Origin: Rathayibacter sp. VKM Ac-2754
GTDB lineage: Bacteria; Actinomycetota; Actinomycetes; Actinomycetales; Microbacteriaceae
Direction of reading: 5' to 3'
Assembly (NCBI RefSeq): GCF_009807095.1
Contig: NZ_WUCC01000005.1
Coordinates: 248,001 to 312,000 of the forward strand
DNA: 64,000 nt
This document shows, piece after piece, positions 30,967 to 40,245 of the stretch (positions within the stretch are counted from its first letter, which is position 1; each line of letters opens with the position of its first letter). The position numbers were made by a program, and so were the translations under genes. A model generated the notes under the pieces. That model ran no database searches, was not told where the DNA came from, and worked only from the letters and a program-made list of their open reading frames with translations.

Positions 30967-32352
30967 ATGACGATCGCGCACCTGGCGGTTCCCGGCTCGG
31001 ACGGACGAGACGGACGAGGCGATGCTCCGCGCTCGAACGAGCGCACGCCTCCGCACGACCTGCTCGCCGAGCAGTCGGCACTCGGAGGCATGCTGCTCTC
31101 GAAGGACGCGGTCGCCGACGTCGTCGAGAGCGTCAAGGCGAACGACTTCTACATCCCCAAGCACGAGATCGTCTTCGAGGCGATCCTCGCGCTCTACTCG
31201 CACGGCGAGCCGACCGACGTCATCGCCGTCACCGACGAGCTCACCAAGCAGGGCGAGCTGCAGCGCGCGGGCGGTGCCGACTACCTGCACTCGCTCACCG
31301 CGATGGTGCCGACGGCGGCCAACGCCGGCTACTACGCGTCGATCGTGGCCGAGCGGGCTCTGCTGCGCCGCCTGGTCGAGGCCGGCACCCGCATCGCGCA
31401 GATGGGCTACCAGGGCGAGGGCGAGGTGCTCGACCTGGTCAACACCGCGCAGGCCGAGATCTACAACGTCACCGGCTCCGAGACGGCGGAGGACTACGTC
31501 CCGCTGACCGACGCCGTGACCGTCGCCATCGACGAGATCGAGGCCGCCGCGCACAAGGACGGCGCCTTCACCGGCGTGCCCACGGGCTTCGCCGACCTCG
31601 ACGACCTCACCAACGGCTTCCACCCCGGCCAGATGATCATCGTCGCCGCGCGACCCGCGCTCGGAAAGTCGACCCTCGCGCTCGACTTCGCCCGCGCGGC
31701 CGCCATCAAGCACAACATGGCCACGATCTTCTTCTCGCTCGAGATGGGGCGCAGCGAGATCGCGATGCGCCTCCTCTCGGCCGAGGCCTCGGTGCCGCTG
31801 CAGCACATGCGCAAGGGCACGGTCGACCAGCGCGACTGGACGACCATCGCCTCGACCCGCGGCCGGATCAACGACGCGCCGCTCTACATCGACGACTCGC
31901 CCAACCTGACGCTCGTCGAGATCCGCGCCAAGTGCCGCCGACTCAAGCAGCGCATCGGGCTCAAGATGGTCGTCATCGACTACCTGCAGCTGATGACCTC
32001 GGGCAAGAAGGTCGAGAGCCGTCAGCAGGAGGTCTCGGAGTTCTCCCGTGCCCTCAAGCTGCTCGCGAAGGAGCTGCAGGTGCCGGTCATCGCCCTCTCG
32101 CAGCTGAACCGAGGCCCCGAGCAGCGCGCCGACAAGCTCCCCGCGATCTCCGACCTCCGCGAGTCGGGCTCGATCGAGCAGGACGCCGACATGGTGATCC
32201 TCCTGCACCGCGAGAGCGCCTACGAGAAGGACAACCCGCGCGCGGGCGAGGCCGACCTGATCGTGGCCAAGCACCGCAACGGACCGACGCGCACGGTGAC
32301 CGTCGGCTTCCACGGCCACTTCTCGCGCTTCGCCGACATCCCGGCGGTCTAG
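30967..32352 (+). CDS. dnaB: Replicative DNA helicase DnaB
   Basis: Hexameric fork helicase, 461 residues. The N-terminal DnaG-interaction domain is at about 30-135. The RecA-like motor has Walker A ARPALGKST, Walker B VIDYLQLM, and SQLNRGPEQR with LRESGSIEQDADMV near the C-terminus. No intein interrupts it, unlike mycobacterial dnaB genes. The ATG at 30967 follows AGGAGGCGAAGGC. Confidence 0.97.
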   Translation: MTIAHLAVPGSDGRDGRGDAPRSNERTPPHDLLAEQSALGGMLLSKDAVADVVESVKANDFYIPKHEIVFEAILALYSHGEPTDVIAVTDELTKQGELQRAGGADYLHSLTAMVPTAANAGYYASIVAERALLRRLVEAGTRIAQMGYQGEGEVLDLVNTAQAEIYNVTGSETAEDYVPLTDAVTVAIDEIEAAAHKDGAFTGVPTGFADLDDLTNGFHPGQMIIVAARPALGKSTLALDFARAAAIKHNMATIFFSLEMGRSEIAMRLLSAEASVPLQHMRKGTVDQRDWTTIASTRGRINDAPLYIDDSPNLTLVEIRAKCRRLKQRIGLKMVVIDYLQLMTSGKKVESRQQEVSEFSRALKLLAKELQVPVIALSQLNRGPEQRADKLPAISDLRESGSIEQDADMVILLHRESAYEKDNPRAGEADLIVAKHRNGPTRTVTVGFHGHFSRFADIPAV

Positions 32353-32357
32353 GCCGC

Positions 32358-32579
32358 GTGGCCGATCCGATCGACGACGTCCCTCTCGACGGGGAGTCCA
32401 TCCGCCTCGGGCAGTTCCTGAAGTTCGCGGGGATCCTCGACTCGGGCGGCGAGGTGAAGGAGGCCGTCGCGGAGGGTCTCGTGACGGTGAACGGCGAGGT
32501 CGACCGGCGTCGCGGACGGCAGTTGGCGGTCGGCGACATCGTCCGGTTCGGCGGGCGCGGGTTCCGCGTCGGCGCCTGA
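32358..32579 (+). CDS. Small S4-domain RNA-binding protein
   Basis: 73 residues (GTG start, MADPIDDVPLDG). IRLGQFLKFAGILDSGGEVKE and VTVNGEVDRRRGRQL are the two halves of an S4 alpha-L RNA-binding domain of the YaaA/RlbA type, likely involved in ribosome or RNA quality control. It lies five bases after dnaB, so it is probably co-transcribed. Confidence 0.9.
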   Translation: MADPIDDVPLDGESIRLGQFLKFAGILDSGGEVKEAVAEGLVTVNGEVDRRRGRQLAVGDIVRFGGRGFRVGA

Positions 32580-32704
32580 CGCTCGTGTTCGACAATGTCA
32601 GCCCAACGAACAGTTCCGCGCGACATGTCAAAGTTTTCCGTTTTGACGGACATGTCCTGTAGATGTGCTGTCGTTGCAGGAGCGCGTCGGATCGACCACT
32701 CAGG
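32580..32704. other. Convergent gap with GACATGTC inverted repeats
   Basis: Two GACATGTC palindromes (32622-32629 and 32649-32656) flank an AT-rich segment (aaagttttccgttttgac) in which tgtcaaa and ttttgac can also pair. It is located between the dnaB-S4 operon and the convergent toxin gene. It could be a bidirectional terminator or a mobile-element end. Confidence 0.5.
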
Positions 32705-33115
32705 TCAGTCAGCGGGCCAGTTCAGTCGTTTCCGTCGCAGGCCCGACGGCGAGAGGGAGAACACGAAAGGCGGTCTGACCTTCGCAATCCTGTCGATGGC
32801 GGCAGCATGCTCGAGGCAGAGATCACCCATCTGCTCGGCGGTGAGATCTCCGCGAGCGAGGGTGATCACTCGGGCGTCGTGCAGGTAGACGGCCCTCGCT
32901 TCCAGGGGCCGTGCCGCGATCATGTGGTCCTTCGCGAGGAGGACGAAGCCCGCTCGCGTCCCTTCACCGATCCACTCCTCATCGGGCATCGACTGCGCCC
33001 GTTCGTCGCCGAAGTACTCGGCGAGTGTGGTCACGTCCCAGCCTGCCTCGCGGAGTCGGGCGACCAGCTTTCGCTGGCCGAGAGATCGGTCCAGGAGCAG
33101 CCGGGGCGCAGGCAC
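32705..33115 (-). CDS. PIN-like toxin (DUF5615/VapC45 type)
   Basis: 136 residues. The start PAPRLLLDRSLGQRKLVARLREAGWDV resembles PIN-like ribonuclease toxins: Asp in LLLDRS and the later acidic cluster SMPDEEWI plus FVLLAKDHMI are the positions where metal ligands are expected. It is paired with the DUF433/HTH protein upstream, with only one base between them. GTG start. Probably a toxin that cleaves RNA; the target is unknown. Confidence 0.78.
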   Translation of the reverse strand: MPAPRLLLDRSLGQRKLVARLREAGWDVTTLAEYFGDERAQSMPDEEWIGEGTRAGFVLLAKDHMIAARPLEARAVYLHDARVITLARGDLTAEQMGDLCLEHAAAIDRIAKVRPPFVFSLSPSGLRRKRLNWPAD

Positions 33116-33116
33116 G

Positions 33117-33794
33117 TCACGCAGCCTGGATGATCAGCGATCGCAGCTCGCGACGCTCGAGGCCGAAGTCATCGCCGACCTCGGCCAGGGGCTCGCCGGC
33201 GCGCACCCGGCTGAGCACGTCCTCGACACGGACTCCGAGGCGGGCGATGGTCGGCTGGCCTGCGTTCCTCAGCGGGTCCACGACCACATCGACGCCCTCG
33301 AAGGTCGGGAGGGTGATCAGGCTGACGTACCCGTCGCGATAGCTGATGCTCCGCAGGAACTCGTGGACGACCTCCCTGAACACGCCCTGCTGATTGCGCA
33401 CGACGACGAGGTCTCCCTCGCCGTTCTCGAACAGGATCTCGGCACCGTCGGTCATCAGACGTTGACTGAGGAGGGCGTTCTCGAGGCCGATGCGGTCGCG
33501 CAGGACATCGATCGCTGGTCGGATCCTCGCCATCGGGAGGCCCGCTCGACGGAACGACTCGATGATGTAGCCCTCAGCGAGCGCGGTGAAGGGGACCGTC
33601 ACGCCGCGTCCCTCTCTGACTCCCGTCAGCAGCGGAGCGCTGTGCCCCCACTCTCCTTCGTGCCGCTGTCTGAAGCGGTGCCCGTGTGCCCAGCGCGTGA
33701 ACGAGCTCGGCGGCGCCTGGATGATCCGGGCCGCCTCGCCCTGCGAGTAGATCGGCGTGACGTACGCGAGATCGAGAGCGGCCGGTGTTTGCAT
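33117..33794 (-). CDS. HTH/DUF433 antitoxin (VapB45 type)
   Basis: 225 residues. An N-terminal MerR-like HTH (YSQGEAARIIQAPPSSFTRW) is followed by a central domain and a C-terminal DUF433 segment (VVDPLRNAGQPTIARLGVRVEDVLSRVRAGE ... VGDDFGLERRELRSLI, split here across residues about 175-222). DUF433 proteins act as antitoxins to PIN-like toxins. It is first in the pair; the toxin follows one base after the stop. A perfect palindrome covers its ATG. Confidence 0.8.
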   Translation of the reverse strand: MQTPAALDLAYVTPIYSQGEAARIIQAPPSSFTRWAHGHRFRQRHEGEWGHSAPLLTGVREGRGVTVPFTALAEGYIIESFRRAGLPMARIRPAIDVLRDRIGLENALLSQRLMTDGAEILFENGEGDLVVVRNQQGVFREVVHEFLRSISYRDGYVSLITLPTFEGVDVVVDPLRNAGQPTIARLGVRVEDVLSRVRAGEPLAEVGDDFGLERRELRSLIIQAA

Positions 33795-33800
33795 GCAAAC
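33787..33800. promoter_or_regulatory. 14-bp palindrome over the antitoxin start codon
   Basis: gtttgcatgcaaac is a perfect palindrome; the ATG (read on the minus strand at 33794-33792) lies at its centre. The protein encoded has an HTH domain, so autorepression at this site is plausible. Confidence 0.65.
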
Positions 33801-34376
33801 AGGGTACCTGCGGGAGCGTGAGCTCGGGCGGTGGCGGGAGATATGGCGCGTGAGTCGCCGGCGCCGACGGGACGACGGGCGAGAGCGGCCGGGGCCACGT
33901 TTCGAGTGCGTTTCGCCAGGGGGTGTCCGGTGGGGGGCGATGGGCGCTCGCGGGTGACGGTGGTGGGGCGGCGGGCCGCTCCTGGGGCGTGCGGCGATGG
34001 GGTGCCGCACCGGAGAAGGGCTGATCAGAGGCGCTAACGGTCGGTGGTTCCACTGATCGGAGGCGGCCGGTGTCGGTTCGCTGCGGCGTGTCCGCAGAGG
34101 TCCCGGACGGGTGCGACACCGGCGCGGAGCCCCTCCTGAGCGCCGTCGGGGTGGCTTAACAGCAGCGAAATCCAAGTGTTCGACGGTGTTTACCGCTCGC
34201 CCGGGAACGGGGCCGAGCGGGCGGATACATTCGCAAGCAACCCGGAACGGGGCCGGTGAGAGTCCGGTTCCCACCGCCCCGGGCACACTGCTCCGAGCGG
34301 CCGCCCCCACCTCTGCGGCACGCTCGCATTCCTCGCACCGCCTCCTGCACGCCCCGACCCGGAGGGCTCCTGCGCC
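33801..34376. other. Antitoxin-ABC operon intergenic region
   Basis: About 580 bp without a credible gene. The first part (33801-34140) shows nothing clear. The second half (34190-34290) is rich in possible RNA structure just upstream of the ABC operon. Confidence 0.6.
34193..34285 (+). promoter_or_regulatory. Candidate structured leader upstream of the rut-like operon
   Basis: Two stacked elements: a hairpin ccgctcg...cgagcgg whose inner part is cccg-ggaa-cggg (GNRA-type loop), then a nested structure in which cggggc pairs with gccccg and encloses ccgg-tgagagt-ccgg. The words ggaacggggccg occur in both, 41 bp apart. ggtgagagtcc is reminiscent of a cobalamin-riboswitch core, but other hallmark boxes are missing. 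It lies 120-210 nt before the first start codon. Confidence 0.4.
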
Positions 34377-34403
34377 ATGCCCTCCCGCGCCCGAAGGACT
34401 GCC

Positions 34404-35570
34404 ATGTCTCCCGCACCCCACTGCCGCGCCGGCTGGATCGCCGTCGCGATCACCGGCACCCTCCTGCTCGCCGGCTGCTCCAACGGCGCCGTCGCGAGCT
34501 CCGACTCCGCCGACGCCGGCGAGGGAGTCGCCCACGCCACCGCGCAGATCGAGGCGGCCAGCGTCGATCCCGAGTTCACCTTCGAGGCCGAGCCGTTCGC
34601 CATGTCGGGGATCGCCGGCAAGACGATCTTCAACATCCCCAACTCGAGCGCGGTGCCCTACATCACCGCCGTCGACGAGGAGGGGGCGGCGGTCGCCGAG
34701 TCGTACGGAGCGACCTGGGTCGAGTACACCAACCAGGGCACGCCGAACGAGCACACGGCCGGCATCGACCAGGCGATCTCGCAGGGCGCCGACCTGATCC
34801 TGCTCTCGCAGGGCGTCAACGGCGAGCTCATCATCCCCGCGCTCGAGCGGGCGCAGGCAGCGGGCATCCCCGTCGTCATCAGCCACACCTACCAGAACGG
34901 CGACGAGCTCCCCGAGGACCTGCAGCCGCTGATCGCCGCGCAGATCACCGCCCCGTTCAACGAGTCGGGCGCGCTCAACGCCGACTGGGCGATCAAGGAG
35001 ACGCAGGGCGAGGGCGACATGCTGATCATCACCTCGGCCGAGGTGCCGCCCTCGGACGGCATCGTCGCCGCGATGCAGGCCGAGTTCGACGAGTACTGCC
35101 CAGGCTGCTCCGTGAAGGTCGTCAACGTGCCGGTCGCCGACTGGGCCACCAAGATCGCCACGACCGTGCAGTCGGAGCTGCAGGTGAATCCGAACCTCGA
35201 CTACGTGCTCCCGGTCTACGACTCGATGACGCTCTACGTGGAGTCGGGCGTCACCGCCGCGGGTAAGGTCGGCTCGGTCTTCACCTCGTCCTTCAACGGG
35301 ACCCCCGACGTGATGAAGATCATGCAGGAGGGCGACGTCCTCACGATGGACATCGGCGAGAACGTGCAGTGGCTCGCGTGGGCGACCCTCGACCAGGTCG
35401 GCCGAGTGCTCACCGGCGCGCCGATCGTCGAGGACGGCAACCAGGAGACGCCGCTCAAGGTGTTCACGAAGGACAACGTCGACGAGGCGGGGACGCCCCC
35501 GGTCGCCGGGCAGGGCTACGGCGACGCCTACGTGGCCGGATACCAGGCCCTCTGGGGACTGCCGGAATGA
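34404..35570 (+). CDS. ABC transporter substrate-binding lipoprotein (RbsB/peripla_BP_4-like)
   Basis: 388 residues. Lipoprotein signal ending LLLAGC with the lipidated Cys at about 25. The mature part has a periplasmic-binding-protein fold (GKTIFNIPNSSAVPYI, AISQGADLILLSQG, IPVVISHTYQN), as in the ribose/autoinducer family. I chose the ATG at 34404 because GAAGGA lies 5 nt upstream; another ATG at 34377 is in frame. Its stop overlaps the ATPase start (ATGA). Given RutA in the same operon, the ligand may be a pyrimidine or other N-heterocycle rather than a sugar. Confidence 0.85.
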   Translation: MSPAPHCRAGWIAVAITGTLLLAGCSNGAVASSDSADAGEGVAHATAQIEAASVDPEFTFEAEPFAMSGIAGKTIFNIPNSSAVPYITAVDEEGAAVAESYGATWVEYTNQGTPNEHTAGIDQAISQGADLILLSQGVNGELIIPALERAQAAGIPVVISHTYQNGDELPEDLQPLIAAQITAPFNESGALNADWAIKETQGEGDMLIITSAEVPPSDGIVAAMQAEFDEYCPGCSVKVVNVPVADWATKIATTVQSELQVNPNLDYVLPVYDSMTLYVESGVTAAGKVGSVFTSSFNGTPDVMKIMQEGDVLTMDIGENVQWLAWATLDQVGRVLTGAPIVEDGNQETPLKVFTKDNVDEAGTPPVAGQGYGDAYVAGYQALWGLPE

Positions 35571-37156
35571 CCGCCGAGCCGATCGTCTCGATCCGCGGGC
35601 TGACCATGCGCTTCGGCGGTCTGACGGCTCTCGACGGTGTCGACCTCGACATCCGCCCGGGACAGGTGCACGCGCTGCTGGGCGAGAACGGCTCGGGCAA
35701 GTCGACGCTGATCAAGGTGCTCTCGGGCACCTACGCTCCCGAGCCCGGCGGCCGGATCGAGGTGCGCGGCCGTGCGGTGCCGCTGCCGGTGCCCGCGGGG
35801 TACTTCCGCCGCCTGGGCATCAGCTTCGTCCACCAGGATCTCGCGCTCGTCGGGCAGCTCAGCGTGGTCGAGAACCTGCGGCTGGCGAGCGTCGTCGCCG
35901 GTCGCGGGCCGTTCATCCGCTGGGCCGCCGAGCGCCGGGCCGCCGCCGAGCTGTTCGAGCGCTACGGAGTCGGGATCGACCCCGCTGCGACGGTCGACTC
36001 GCTGACCGACACGCAGCGGGCGCTCGTCGCGATCCTCCGCGCGGTGTCGGAGCTCGGCGAGAGCCGGACGCTGCTGGTGCTGGACGAGCCGACGGTGTTC
36101 CTGCCCAAGGAGGACGCCGATCTGCTGTTCCGCGTCGTATCGGATCTGGTGCGCGACGGCGGCATGTCGGCGCTGCTGGTCTCGCACGACATGGCCGAGG
36201 TGCTCGAGCACGCCGACCGGGTCACGGTGCTGCGCGCCGGCCGCGTCCAGGCGCACTGCGACACCGCCACGACCACGGCCGACGAGCTCGTCTCGCTGAT
36301 CGTCGGCCGGGGTCTCGAGGCGCCGGCACGGTCGACGGCGCTCCTCGCGGGAGGTGCGCCCGTGGTCACGGTGCGCTCGTTGACCGCAGGAGTGGTCGAC
36401 GGCCTCGACCTCGAGGTGGCGCCGGGCGAGATCCTCGGAGTGACCGGCCTCGCCGGCTCGGGGGTCGAGGACGTGCTGCCCGCGCTGTACGGCGCGATGC
36501 CCGCGACCGGGAGCCTCACCCTGCACGGCTCGACCACCGACCTCTCGCTCGCCGACCCGCGCACCTCGATCGCGGCCGGCACGGTCTACGTGCCCGCCGA
36601 CCGGAAGACGCAGGGCGGAGTCGGCGGCCTGAGCGTCGAGCACAACGTGTCGCTCCCGGTGCTCGGGCGCCTCCGCGGGATGCTCGGGCTCTCGCCCGCC
36701 CGCGAGAGCGAGCTCGCCCGTCGCCTCACCACCGAGTACGACGTGCGGCCCGGCGATCCGTCGGCGCTGTTCGGCACCCTCAGCGGAGGCAACCAGCAGA
36801 AGGCCGTGCTCGCGAAGTGGATGCAGGACGAGCCGCGGCTGGTGCTGCTCCAGGAGCCGACCCAGGGCATCGACGTCGGCGCCCGCGCGGCGATCTTCTC
36901 GATGCTGCGGCGCTCGGCGGAGTCGGGGGTCGCGATCGTCTGCGCCTCGACCGACTACGACCAGCTCGCCTCCGTCTGCCACCGCGTGGTCGTGCTCGCG
37001 CACGGCCGGGTCCACGACGTGCTCGAGGGGGATCGCCTCGACCGCGACGCCATCGCCTCGGCCGTCGTCGCCAGCCTCGTCGAGCCCGCCGAGCTGCTCG
37101 TCGGCGCGGGCGCCGCCCCCTCCTCCGCCTCGCGCACCGTCAAGGAGACCGCCTGA
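35567..37156 (+). CDS. ABC transporter ATPase, fused double NBD (RbsA type)
   Basis: 529 residues with two ATP-binding domains. NBD1 has Walker A GENGSGKST and Walker B LLVLDEPTVFLP, but its signature LTDTQRALVAIL is degenerate. NBD2 lacks a normal Walker A (GLAGSGVED), as usual for this family, and has signature LSGGNQQKAVLAKW. It energises import with the permease that follows by a one-base overlap. Overlap with the binding-protein gene is 4 nt. Confidence 0.9.
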   Translation: MTAEPIVSIRGLTMRFGGLTALDGVDLDIRPGQVHALLGENGSGKSTLIKVLSGTYAPEPGGRIEVRGRAVPLPVPAGYFRRLGISFVHQDLALVGQLSVVENLRLASVVAGRGPFIRWAAERRAAAELFERYGVGIDPAATVDSLTDTQRALVAILRAVSELGESRTLLVLDEPTVFLPKEDADLLFRVVSDLVRDGGMSALLVSHDMAEVLEHADRVTVLRAGRVQAHCDTATTTADELVSLIVGRGLEAPARSTALLAGGAPVVTVRSLTAGVVDGLDLEVAPGEILGVTGLAGSGVEDVLPALYGAMPATGSLTLHGSTTDLSLADPRTSIAAGTVYVPADRKTQGGVGGLSVEHNVSLPVLGRLRGMLGLSPARESELARRLTTEYDVRPGDPSALFGTLSGGNQQKAVLAKWMQDEPRLVLLQEPTQGIDVGARAAIFSMLRRSAESGVAIVCASTDYDQLASVCHRVVVLAHGRVHDVLEGDRLDRDAIASAVVASLVEPAELLVGAGAAPSSASRTVKETA

Positions 37157-38208
37157 TGTCCACCACCGTCGACCGCCCCGTCGAGACCGTCCTCCTCCGC
37201 CCGAGCCGCCCCCGGTTCGCGTGGGCGCACACCGAGCGCTACGCCCTGCTGGGCGCCTGGGCGGTCATCGTGATCGCCTTCAGCATCGCGCTGCCCGACA
37301 CGTACTTCACTCTCGGCAACCTGCAGAACGTCTTCGGCTCGCAGTCGGTGCTGCTGATCCTCGCCCTCGGCTTCCTCTTCCCGCTGACCGCGGGCGAGTT
37401 CGACCTGTCGGGTGCCTCCACGATGTCGCTCTCGGCCATGACCGTCGCGGTGCTGAACGCGCAGATGGGCCTGCCGCTCGGTGTCTCCCTCCTCGCGGCC
37501 GTCGCGGTCGGGATCACCGTCGGCCTCGTCAACGGACTGCTGACGGTCGCGTTCAGGATCGACTCGTTCATCGTCACCCTCGGGACCTCGACGCTGATGA
37601 TCGGCCTCATCCAGTGGATGAGCAACGCCTCGTCGGTGACGGGCGTCGACTCGGCGCTGGTGCAGGCGACCGTCGGCTGGCGCGGCGTGCTCGGGCTGCC
37701 GCTCGCGTTCGTCTACGGCCTCGCCGCCACGCTGATCGTGCTGGTCGTGCTGACCTCGACCCCGGTCGGCCGCCGACTGCTCTTCGTCGGCATGGGCCGC
37801 CAGGTCGCCGAGCTCAGCGGTCTCAACGTGCGGCGCCTGCGCGTCGGCGCCTTCGTCGGGGCGGGCCTCACGGCGAGCGTCGCGGGGATCGTCTACGCGG
37901 GCACGCTGGGCGGCGCCGACCCCTCATCGGGCCAGTCGTTCCTCCTGCCTGCCTTCGCCGCCTGCTACCTGGGTGCGACGGCGATCCTCCCCGGGCGCTT
38001 CAACGCGATCGGCACCTTCATCGCGGTGTACTTCCTCTTCTCGGGCGTCGTCGGGCTGCAGATGCTCGGCGCGCAGAACTTCGTGCAGCAGCTCTTCTAC
38101 GGCGGCGCCCTCATCGTCGCCGTCGCGGTGTCGCAGACGATCCGGAGGCACGCCGTCCGGTCGGCCGCGCAGGCCGCGGCGAAGGCGCGCACGACTACTC
38201 CGGCCTGA
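37156..38208 (+). CDS. ABC transporter permease (RbsC/BPD_transp_2 family)
   Basis: 350 residues, about ten hydrophobic segments; [20 protein letters not shown] contains the family's G-x-DLS motif and [15 protein letters not shown] the C-terminal EAA-like loop region. It is a homodimeric channel in CUT2-type importers. Start overlaps the ATPase stop by one base. It ends 52 nt before rutA. Confidence 0.9.
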   Translation: MSTTVDRPVETVLLRPSRPRFAWAHTERYALLGAWAVIVIAFSIALPDTYFTLGNLQNVFGSQSVLLILALGFLFPLTAGEFDLSGASTMSLSAMTVAVLNAQMGLPLGVSLLAAVAVGITVGLVNGLLTVAFRIDSFIVTLGTSTLMIGLIQWMSNASSVTGVDSALVQATVGWRGVLGLPLAFVYGLAATLIVLVVLTSTPVGRRLLFVGMGRQVAELSGLNVRRLRVGAFVGAGLTASVAGIVYAGTLGGADPSSGQSFLLPAFAACYLGATAILPGRFNAIGTFIAVYFLFSGVVGLQMLGAQNFVQQLFYGGALIVAVAVSQTIRRHAVRSAAQAAAKARTTTPA

Positions 38209-38260
38209 CCCCCTCCTCCGAACCCCCACGGCCTCGGCCGACAGACGAAAGAAGGACCTC

Positions 38261-39340
38261 ATGGACATCGGCGTTTTCATCCCGATCGGCAGCAACGGCT
38301 GGCTCATCTCGACCACCTCGCCCCAGTACAAGCCCTCCTTCGATCTCAACCTCGAGATCGTGCAGAAGGCCGAGGACTACGGCTTCGATTTCGCGCTCTC
38401 GATGATCAAGCTGCACGGCTTCGGCGGCCCCAGCGAGTTCTGGGACTACAACCTCGAGTCGTTCACCCTGATGGCCGGCCTCGCGGCGCGGACCGAGCGG
38501 ATCAGGCTGTTCGCGACCACCGCCGTGCTGACGATCCCGCCCGCGATCGCGGCGCGCATGGCCGCGACCGTCGACTCCATCTCGCACGGCCGCTTCGGCC
38601 TGAACCTCGTCGCCGGCTGGCAGAAGGTCGAGTACGACCAGATGGGCCTCTGGCCCGGCGACGCCGTGCACTTCGAGCGCCGCTACCGCTACCAGACCGA
38701 GTACATGCAGGTCATGAAGGAGCTGTGGGAGACCGGCGAGTCCAACTTCCAGGGCGAGTTCTTCACGATGAAGGACTGCGTGATGAAGCCGCAGCCCACC
38801 TCGCACATCCCGATCGTCTCGGCCGGGCAGAGCTCGGCGGGCATGGAGTTCGCGGCGACCTACTCCGACTACAACTTCTCGATGGGCGTCGGCGTCAACA
38901 CGCCGACCGCCTACGCGCCGCAGAACCAGGCCCTGCTCGAGGCGGCCGAGAAGACCGGCCGCGATGTCGGCAGCTACGTGCTCTTCATGGTGATCGCCGC
39001 CGAGACCGACGAGGCCGCGCAGGAGAAGTGGAAGCTCTACAACGACGGCGTCGACCACGAGGCGATCGCCTGGATGAGCGGCCAGGCGGCCGCCGACGTG
39101 AATGCCGAGAACGGCAACACCGCCACCCGCATCGCACTGCCCGAGGGCGCCGTGAACATGAACATGGGCACCCTGGTCGGCTCGTACGAGTCGGTCGCCC
39201 GAATGCTCGACGAGGCCGCGTCCGTCGAGGGGACCAAGGGGATCATGCTCGTCTTCGACGACTTCCTCGAGGGCATGGACGACTTCGGCCAGCGGATCCA
39301 GCCGCTGATGGCGACCAGGAACGCGGTGGTGCCGGCATGA
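38261..39340 (+). CDS. rutA: Pyrimidine monooxygenase RutA
   Basis: 359 residues, LLM flavin-dependent monooxygenase that opens the uracil or thymine ring between N3 and C4 to a ureidoacrylate (peracid) using FMNH2 and O2. The resemblance to E. coli RutA is extensive: [16 protein letters not shown] near the N-terminus, [53 protein letters not shown] and the end FGQRIQPLM. The operon lacks a visible flavin reductase (RutF). ATG 38261 with GAAGGA upstream. Activity on related rings is possible. Confidence 0.92.
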   Translation: MDIGVFIPIGSNGWLISTTSPQYKPSFDLNLEIVQKAEDYGFDFALSMIKLHGFGGPSEFWDYNLESFTLMAGLAARTERIRLFATTAVLTIPPAIAARMAATVDSISHGRFGLNLVAGWQKVEYDQMGLWPGDAVHFERRYRYQTEYMQVMKELWETGESNFQGEFFTMKDCVMKPQPTSHIPIVSAGQSSAGMEFAATYSDYNFSMGVGVNTPTAYAPQNQALLEAAEKTGRDVGSYVLFMVIAAETDEAAQEKWKLYNDGVDHEAIAWMSGQAAADVNAENGNTATRIALPEGAVNMNMGTLVGSYESVARMLDEAASVEGTKGIMLVFDDFLEGMDDFGQRIQPLMATRNAVVPA

Positions 39341-40245
39341 GCGGCGCCCCGGTGCTGAACGTGGTGGTGGTGCAGTCGGGCGAGACCCCCGCCGACCACG
39401 GGGCGGCGGTGGACGAGCTGCTCGCCCTCTTCGAGGAGGCCGCGGCTCCGGACGTCGACCTCGTGGTGTTCCCCGAGCTCGCGACGACGCCGTACTTCTG
39501 CGGCGGGCACAACGAGGAGCACCGCTCGTGGGCCCAGTCGGTGCCGGGGCCCGACACGGAGCGCTTCGCGGCGGCGGCCCGCCGGCTGGGCACCGGCGTG
39601 GTCTTCGGTCTGTACGAGGACGCGGGAGACGTGCAGTACAACTCCGCCGTGATGATCGACGCCGCGGGCGAGCTCGTCGTCGGCACCGACCTGCACGGCG
39701 ACCCCGTGCCCAGCTACCGCAAGACGTCCATCCCGACGAACGCGCTCTCGGCGGTCGACGAGAAGCACTTCTTCGCCTCGGGCACCGGGCCGGTGATGTT
39801 CGACGCGTTCGGCACCCGCTTCGGGATGCTGATCTGCTACGACCGCTCGTTCCCCGAGTACTGGCTGGCCTCGCGGGCGGCGGGAGCGGAGGTGATGCTC
39901 GTGCTGGTCTCGTCGATGGGGTTCCGCGAGACGCTGTTCACCCAGGAGCTGCAGGTGCGCGGGCTCGAGACCCAGACCTGGATCGTCGCGCCGAACCGCG
40001 GGGGAGAGGAGACGGTCGACGGACGCACCGTCAGCTACTTCGGCCGCTCGTGCATCGTGTCGCCGCGCGGCGAGCTCGTCGAGACGGCCCCGCCGCACAC
40101 CGCCGGGGCGATGATCGCGGCGAGTCTCGACGTCGCCGAGGTCGCGGAGGCGCGCGCCGCCTTCCCGCTCGGCACCGATCGCTCGCCGGGCGTCTTCCGC
40201 TACCTCGCCGAGGTGCATGCGGCGCCCGACCTGGCGACGGTGTGA
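39337..40245 (+). CDS. Carbon-nitrogen (nitrilase superfamily) hydrolase
   Basis: 302 residues. The Glu-Lys-Cys triad is visible: Glu in [12 protein letters not shown], Lys in PSYRKTSIP, Cys in [13 protein letters not shown]. The pattern is that of N-carbamoyl-amino-acid/beta-ureidopropionase-type amidases, so hydrolysis of a ureido product of RutA is a reasonable idea. It overlaps rutA by 4 nt (ATGA) and the amidase by 4 nt (GTGA). Confidence 0.88.
   Translation: MSGAPVLNVVVVQSGETPADHGAAVDELLALFEEAAAPDVDLVVFPELATTPYFCGGHNEEHRSWAQSVPGPDTERFAAAARRLGTGVVFGLYEDAGDVQYNSAVMIDAAGELVVGTDLHGDPVPSYRKTSIPTNALSAVDEKHFFASGTGPVMFDAFGTRFGMLICYDRSFPEYWLASRAAGAEVMLVLVSSMGFRETLFTQELQVRGLETQTWIVAPNRGGEETVDGRTVSYFGRSCIVSPRGELVETAPPHTAGAMIAASLDVAEVAEARAAFPLGTDRSPGVFRYLAEVHAAPDLATV

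Noticed and set aside
30967-32352. Intein in dnaB, common in mycobacteria
   Set aside because: The helicase reading frame is continuous between all motifs and has normal length (461 residues).
32087-32653. A 188-codon minus-strand frame opposite the dnaB end and S4 gene, starting in the GACATGTC repeat region
   Set aside because: Most of it is the complement of dnaB and the S4 gene, with Arg/Pro/Ser-rich translation; no transposase motif could be seen.
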